Shown: positions 14,083 to 16,918 of the stretch, one piece after another | Layout of the letters: every line of letters starts with the position of its first letter | How positions within the stretch are numbered: position 1 is the stretch's first letter | NCBI GenBank assembly: GCA_038240295.1 | Contig: JBBSDW010000067.1 | Span: forward strand, 1-16,918 | Reading direction: 5' to 3' | DNA: 16,918 nt | Source of the DNA: JABDDM01 sp038240295 | Lineage (GTDB): Bacteria; Bacteroidota; Ignavibacteria; Palsa-1295 | The notes under the pieces: generated by a model | Told to the model about the DNA's origin: nothing | The model's input: the letters and a program-made list of their open reading frames with translations, nothing else | The model's database searches: none | Translations under genes and position numbers: made by a program

Positions 14083-14631
14083 ATGAGCAAAACCAGTCAC
14101 ACGAATCACAAAAAGTCAGGGGCGCAGGCTGAGGCCCATCCTAACGGTCAGGCTGAGTGCCCGATCCCGGTAGCAGTGCTAACAGTAAGCGACACCCGCA
14201 CATTCGAGACCGACGAGAGTGGCAGGCTCATTCAAACGATGATCGAAGCTGCCGGACATTCAACACACTTTTACCAGATCGTCCGCGATTCACGACATGA
14301 GATCAAAGAGGCGATTCAGAATATCCTCAAGAAATCTGAGGTCGGAGTGATCATCGTCACAGGAGGTAGCGGTGTCTCTAAACGCGATGTCACGCCAGAG
14401 AGCGTCTCAAAATTCTTCAAACGTGCGCTTCCCGGTTTTGGAGAATTTTTTCGAATGCTTTCGCTCGCTGAAGTAGGAACATCTGCGCTGCTATCGCGTG
14501 CGACTGCCGGTCAAACACGAAACGGCACCTTCATTTTCGTTCTTCCTGGTTCAACGAATGCAGTAACACTCGGTTTGGAAAAGCTGATCCTTCCCGAGCT
14601 TCAACATCTTGAGAGGGAGCGGACGAAGTGA
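14083..14631 (+). CDS. moaB: Molybdenum cofactor biosynthesis protein MoaB/Mog family
   Basis: 182 residues, MoaB/MogA (MoCF-binding) domain from about residue 28. These proteins adenylylate molybdopterin before molybdenum insertion. Motifs: AVLTVSDTR (31-39), the nucleotide-binding loop TGGSGVSKRDVTPE (93-106), LPGFGEFFRMLSLAEVGTSA with LLSRATAG, and LPGSTNAV (154-161). The first 27 residues are polar and not part of the fold; the next Met is at 53, inside the domain, so the ATG at 14083 is kept. MoaB rather than MogA is suggested by the GFGEFFRMLS form, but function is hard to separate by sequence. Its stop overlaps the ispE start by 4 bp (GTGA). No other Mo-cofactor gene lies in the window, so the pairing with isoprenoid synthesis is probably only one of convenience. 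Confidence 0.9.
   Translation: MSKTSHTNHKKSGAQAEAHPNGQAECPIPVAVLTVSDTRTFETDESGRLIQTMIEAAGHSTHFYQIVRDSRHEIKEAIQNILKKSEVGVIIVTGGSGVSKRDVTPESVSKFFKRALPGFGEFFRMLSLAEVGTSALLSRATAGQTRNGTFIFVLPGSTNAVTLGLEKLILPELQHLERERTK
14614..14619 (+). promoter_or_regulatory. Ribosome binding site of ispE
   Basis: AGGGAG inside the end of moaB, 8 nt before GTG at 14628. It supports the GTG start and the 4-bp overlap. Confidence 0.6.
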
Positions 14632-15488
14632 AGGAGAGTATCCATATTGCGCCGGCCAAAATAAATCTCGCACTCGAGATTATCGGCAAACGACCCGACG
14701 GTTATCACGAACTGAACACGCTGTTTTACAAGCTCGATCAGCCGCACGATATCATTGCTGTCGGTCCATCAACCGGATACCTGCTGACGACCAACGATCG
14801 AAATCTTAATACCGGCTCTTCCAACCTTATTACTCGCGCAGTTAAAGCGGTGACAGATGCTTTGAACGAGCCGATGCCCCGCTGTGCAATCCACCTCACA
14901 AAACGGATCCCGACGGGCGCCGGACTTGGTGGTGGTTCAAGTGATGCGGCCGTTGCCCTTCAGCTCGCCAATGAGATCTTTGGGTCTCGTTTATCATCGG
15001 AGCAACTTCGATCTATCGCCACAACGCTCGGTGCTGACGTCCCCTTTTTTCTGGGAGATGCAAAGGCAGCTGTTGGCTCGGGCATCGGAGATAAACTTTG
15101 GCCCATCGATCTGCTGATCACCGAGTACATTCTAATCGTCAAACCTTCGCTCGCGATCTCAACGAAAGAAGCATACGCTTCACTAAAGTTGGATTCCTCC
15201 GGTAGCAATACCGACTACGCTAAAATTTTTTCGAACGGATTTAGCTCGGATAGCACTAAAAAACATTTTCGCAATGACTTCGAGGCCGCATTATTCCAGC
15301 TGCATCCTGAGCTACCCGCACTTAAAAAGCGGCTCTATGAGCTATCAGCGGACTTCGCTCAAATGACAGGCTCCGGTGCCGCCTTCTATGCGCTTTTTAG
15401 CGATGCCGAGAAAGTGGAGCGGGCACAGGTTCTTTTACAGAGTGAAGGATATCAAGTCTTTCTAAACAAGCCAGCAGGCCCTCGTTAG
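14628..15488 (+). CDS. ispE: 4-diphosphocytidyl-2-C-methyl-D-erythritol kinase
   Basis: 286 residues, GHMP kinase family. IspE phosphorylates CDP-methylerythritol at the 2-OH, the fourth step of the MEP pathway to isoprenoids. Motifs: APAKINLALEI with K11 and N13, KRPDGYHEL (21-29), the ATP-binding loop PTGAGLGGGSSDAA (96-109), GADVPFFLG with the probable catalytic D138, and MTGSGAAFYALF near the C-terminus. The GTG start at 14628 gives the expected N-terminus, and a Shine-Dalgarno sequence precedes it. Coupled to moaB by a GTGA overlap. Its TAG overlaps the TAA of the opposing gene in the bases TTAG at 15485-15488, so the two convergent genes share 4 bp without room for a terminator. The gene shows the organism uses the MEP rather than the mevalonate route. 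Confidence 0.95.
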   Translation: MKESIHIAPAKINLALEIIGKRPDGYHELNTLFYKLDQPHDIIAVGPSTGYLLTTNDRNLNTGSSNLITRAVKAVTDALNEPMPRCAIHLTKRIPTGAGLGGGSSDAAVALQLANEIFGSRLSSEQLRSIATTLGADVPFFLGDAKAAVGSGIGDKLWPIDLLITEYILIVKPSLAISTKEAYASLKLDSSGSNTDYAKIFSNGFSSDSTKKHFRNDFEAALFQLHPELPALKKRLYELSADFAQMTGSGAAFYALFSDAEKVERAQVLLQSEGYQVFLNKPAGPR

Positions 15489-16381
15489 AACGTCACCTCG
15501 ATCGCTGCCGTCGGCAGATACCCAAGCGTTCCATCGGGATAGGTCATGCGCTGAAGTTCGCCATGCAGACGGATATTCGAGTTATGCGTCTTCGCGAGCA
15601 ATGCCGCATCGATCGCCGAGAGGATATGGTTGACGATGACACCGTAAAGGAAGTCGTCGGCAATCTCATATTGATAATTCATGTTGCCGCGCATATCGGC
15701 GTGCCTGGAATAATCGTGCGAAAACATGTTCGGATCCGTCGACGTGTTATCGATCCATCCATATTTGAACTGAATGTATTTTGAGATCAGCTCATAATAT
15801 TGCTGCGCGCCGCGCGGCGGAAGCCGGTGTGTAAAATCTGGGAAGTTAAGAGAATTGAGCGTATCCTCCTCCGCATTGATCTGCGAAAAATTGTTCGGAT
15901 CCTTGATGAGGCTTTTGCGATTTGCCGAGATCATCAGAGAATCGAGGTAACCGGTATAGCGTGTCGAAGACCAGAGTGAATCGCCCCAGGAGTGAAATGC
16001 GATGAGCGAATCGTCGCCGCGTTTCGTCCAGTGATATCTCCCGTACCAAAGTCCAGCCTCGAGTACGGTAAAGATCGCGCCGCGCCATATCTGGTCGCCG
16101 ACATAATACTCACCCAATCCCGGTAAAATAAGCGATAGTCCTGCAGCGATGATCCCACTCTTTTGCGTGCCGACTGGCTTTTCCGTCTCATCTTCACTCC
16201 AGCGTCCACGTTCTGCAGCGAAATCTGTTGATTGCACGTTTGCCGATCCGAACTGAATCGATGAGATCAATGCGTTCGTCGTCGGTGGAAGCGCAGAGTA
16301 CGTTTCCCGAAATTGTGCTTGTGCTTCGCAGCCTATAGAAAGCAGTAGGATCGTAAACAAAACGAGGCGAAGCGTACTCAT
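15485..16381 (-). CDS. Exported DUF5683-like protein
   Basis: 298 residues. A signal peptide (MSTLRLVLFTILLLSIGCEAQAQ) probably ends at AQA; SIGC resembles but does not fit a standard lipobox. Around residues 75-115 a hydrophobic segment with LILPGLGEYYVGDQIWRGAI, VLEAGLW and YGRY resembles the DUF5683 / small exported P-G-x-G-x-Y-Y proteins found in Bacteroidota and Chlorobi. The middle is rich in Asp, Asn, Ser and aromatic residues. A second hydrophobic stretch (FLYGVIVNHILSAIDAALLA) lies near residue 250. No catalytic motif is visible. Function is unknown; an envelope or outer-membrane-associated role is likely. The gene begins 2 bp after the stop of the barrel gene and so belongs to its operon. 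Its end overlaps ispE by 4 bp, tail to tail. Confidence 0.8.
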   Translation of the reverse strand: MSTLRLVLFTILLLSIGCEAQAQFRETYSALPPTTNALISSIQFGSANVQSTDFAAERGRWSEDETEKPVGTQKSGIIAAGLSLILPGLGEYYVGDQIWRGAIFTVLEAGLWYGRYHWTKRGDDSLIAFHSWGDSLWSSTRYTGYLDSLMISANRKSLIKDPNNFSQINAEEDTLNSLNFPDFTHRLPPRGAQQYYELISKYIQFKYGWIDNTSTDPNMFSHDYSRHADMRGNMNYQYEIADDFLYGVIVNHILSAIDAALLAKTHNSNIRLHGELQRMTYPDGTLGYLPTAAIEVTF

Positions 16382-16383
16382 CG

Positions 16384-16918
16384 TTAACGAATGTTATTCA
16401 TCGAAGCGCCAAGGTAGGTCGCCTCAAGTGGTTGAACTGGCTGCGAAAAACTAAACGTGAAGAGCACACCAGCATAGTACCGCATTTCGTGCCCGTACTG
16501 AATGGTAGCAAAACTCCCGTCGGGCCGGCGCGCCACGAATGTAAACTGGTCGAGCCCATAGGCTGCACTGAAAAAAATTGCAGTCGGTACCGAATACCAA
16601 CTAAACGTCTCAAGCCGCAGCTCCGCTCCGACATCGCGCCGCAGTTGATTCTTAACTTGATCCTTGAACTTGTCGATGAGCGAAGTCGAACCATCGAGCG
16701 CAAAGACAACCGCAGCATCGCTAAATACGCCTAAATAAAGTTTATCAAAGTAGAGTTGAAGAATGCGCGTGTCCAGATTGTTCGAGATCGGAAAGACATA
16801 TCGAATTTGAACGCTCGCAAGATGCGTACCCGAAAGCGAATAATATGGATAGCCTCTCAGGCCGACGATGCCGCCACCATAGAAATTAAAGAATGAGTCA
16901 ACTGGGAAGTTCGTACCA
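16384..16918 (-). CDS. C-terminal end of an outer-membrane beta-barrel protein (partial)
   Basis: The gene runs off the right edge; 177 residues of its C-terminus are visible, in the frame ending at TAA 16384-16386. The sequence alternates polar and aromatic residues in amphipathic strands. It has YGGGIVGLRGYPYYSLSGTH, much like the GGxxxLRGY strand-loop of Omp85/bacterial surface-antigen barrels, followed by SVQIRYVFPI, DKLYLGVFSDAAVVF, AELRLETFSWY, IFFSAAYGL and YYAGVLFTFSF. In Ignavibacteria/Chlorobi relatives such a barrel often ends a larger TolB-like beta-propeller protein; that part would be outside the window. An outer-membrane location is inferred. No start is available. Confidence 0.72.
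   Translation of the reverse strand, partial: GTNFPVDSFFNFYGGGIVGLRGYPYYSLSGTHLASVQIRYVFPISNNLDTRILQLYFDKLYLGVFSDAAVVFALDGSTSLIDKFKDQVKNQLRRDVGAELRLETFSWYSVPTAIFFSAAYGLDQFTFVARRPDGSFATIQYGHEMRYYAGVLFTFSFSQPVQPLEATYLGASMNNIR

Overview
The window reads as chromosomal DNA, roughly half G+C, from a Gram-negative bacterium of the FCB group. Four signs point there: a secreted protein with a type IX secretion (Por) sorting domain, an LPS gene (kdsB), a promoter of the Bacteroidota type (TTTG, 19 nt, TAnnTTTG), and many starts without a Shine-Dalgarno sequence. A Kapabacteria/Ignavibacteria/Chlorobi-like lineage is my best guess. That is inference from protein style; no rRNA or marker phylogeny is available here. 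I see no tRNA, rRNA, CRISPR array, insertion sequence or phage gene. Genes are densely packed, and many are joined by 1-4 bp gaps or overlaps.

Layout. Positions 1-81 hold two hairpin terminators, one for an upstream + strand gene and one for the DUF4331 gene. From 101 to 3681 on the minus strand lie, in transcription order, an ECF sigma factor, a ChrR-like cupin anti-sigma protein without the usual zinc-binding N-terminus, a terminator, and a secreted DUF4331/T9SS protein. Divergently, 3850-5729 carries kdsB (CMP-Kdo synthesis), which overlaps a cysteine-free class V PLP enzyme by 4 bp. From 8072 down to 5733 a compact minus operon encodes a YCII protein, HisC and a DUF58 protein. A lone solute-binding lipoprotein lies at 8199-9995 on the + strand.

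From 13933 down to 10244 is an amino-acid catabolic operon: lysine 6-aminotransferase, a divergent tryptophan 2,3-dioxygenase, and a kynureninase-fold enzyme whose active-site motifs differ from classical KynU. A frameshifted micro-ORF follows it. Finally moaB-ispE (+, 4-bp overlap) converges on, and overlaps, an envelope operon on the minus strand. That operon consists of the 3' end of an outer-membrane barrel gene cut by the window edge and a DUF5683-like exported protein.

Themes. Four PLP-dependent enzymes of three subfamilies occur within about 9.3 kb. The LAT-TDO-kynureninase-like operon could link lysine and tryptophan breakdown. The palindrome CGATCG is about eightfold over-represented (32 copies by hand count against about 4 expected), with every copy inside a coding region. 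No clearly new defence or mobile system is visible. The best candidates for something undescribed are the modified kynurenine operon with its micro-ORF, the kdsB-coupled class V enzyme, and the zinc-motif-less cupin anti-sigma protein.
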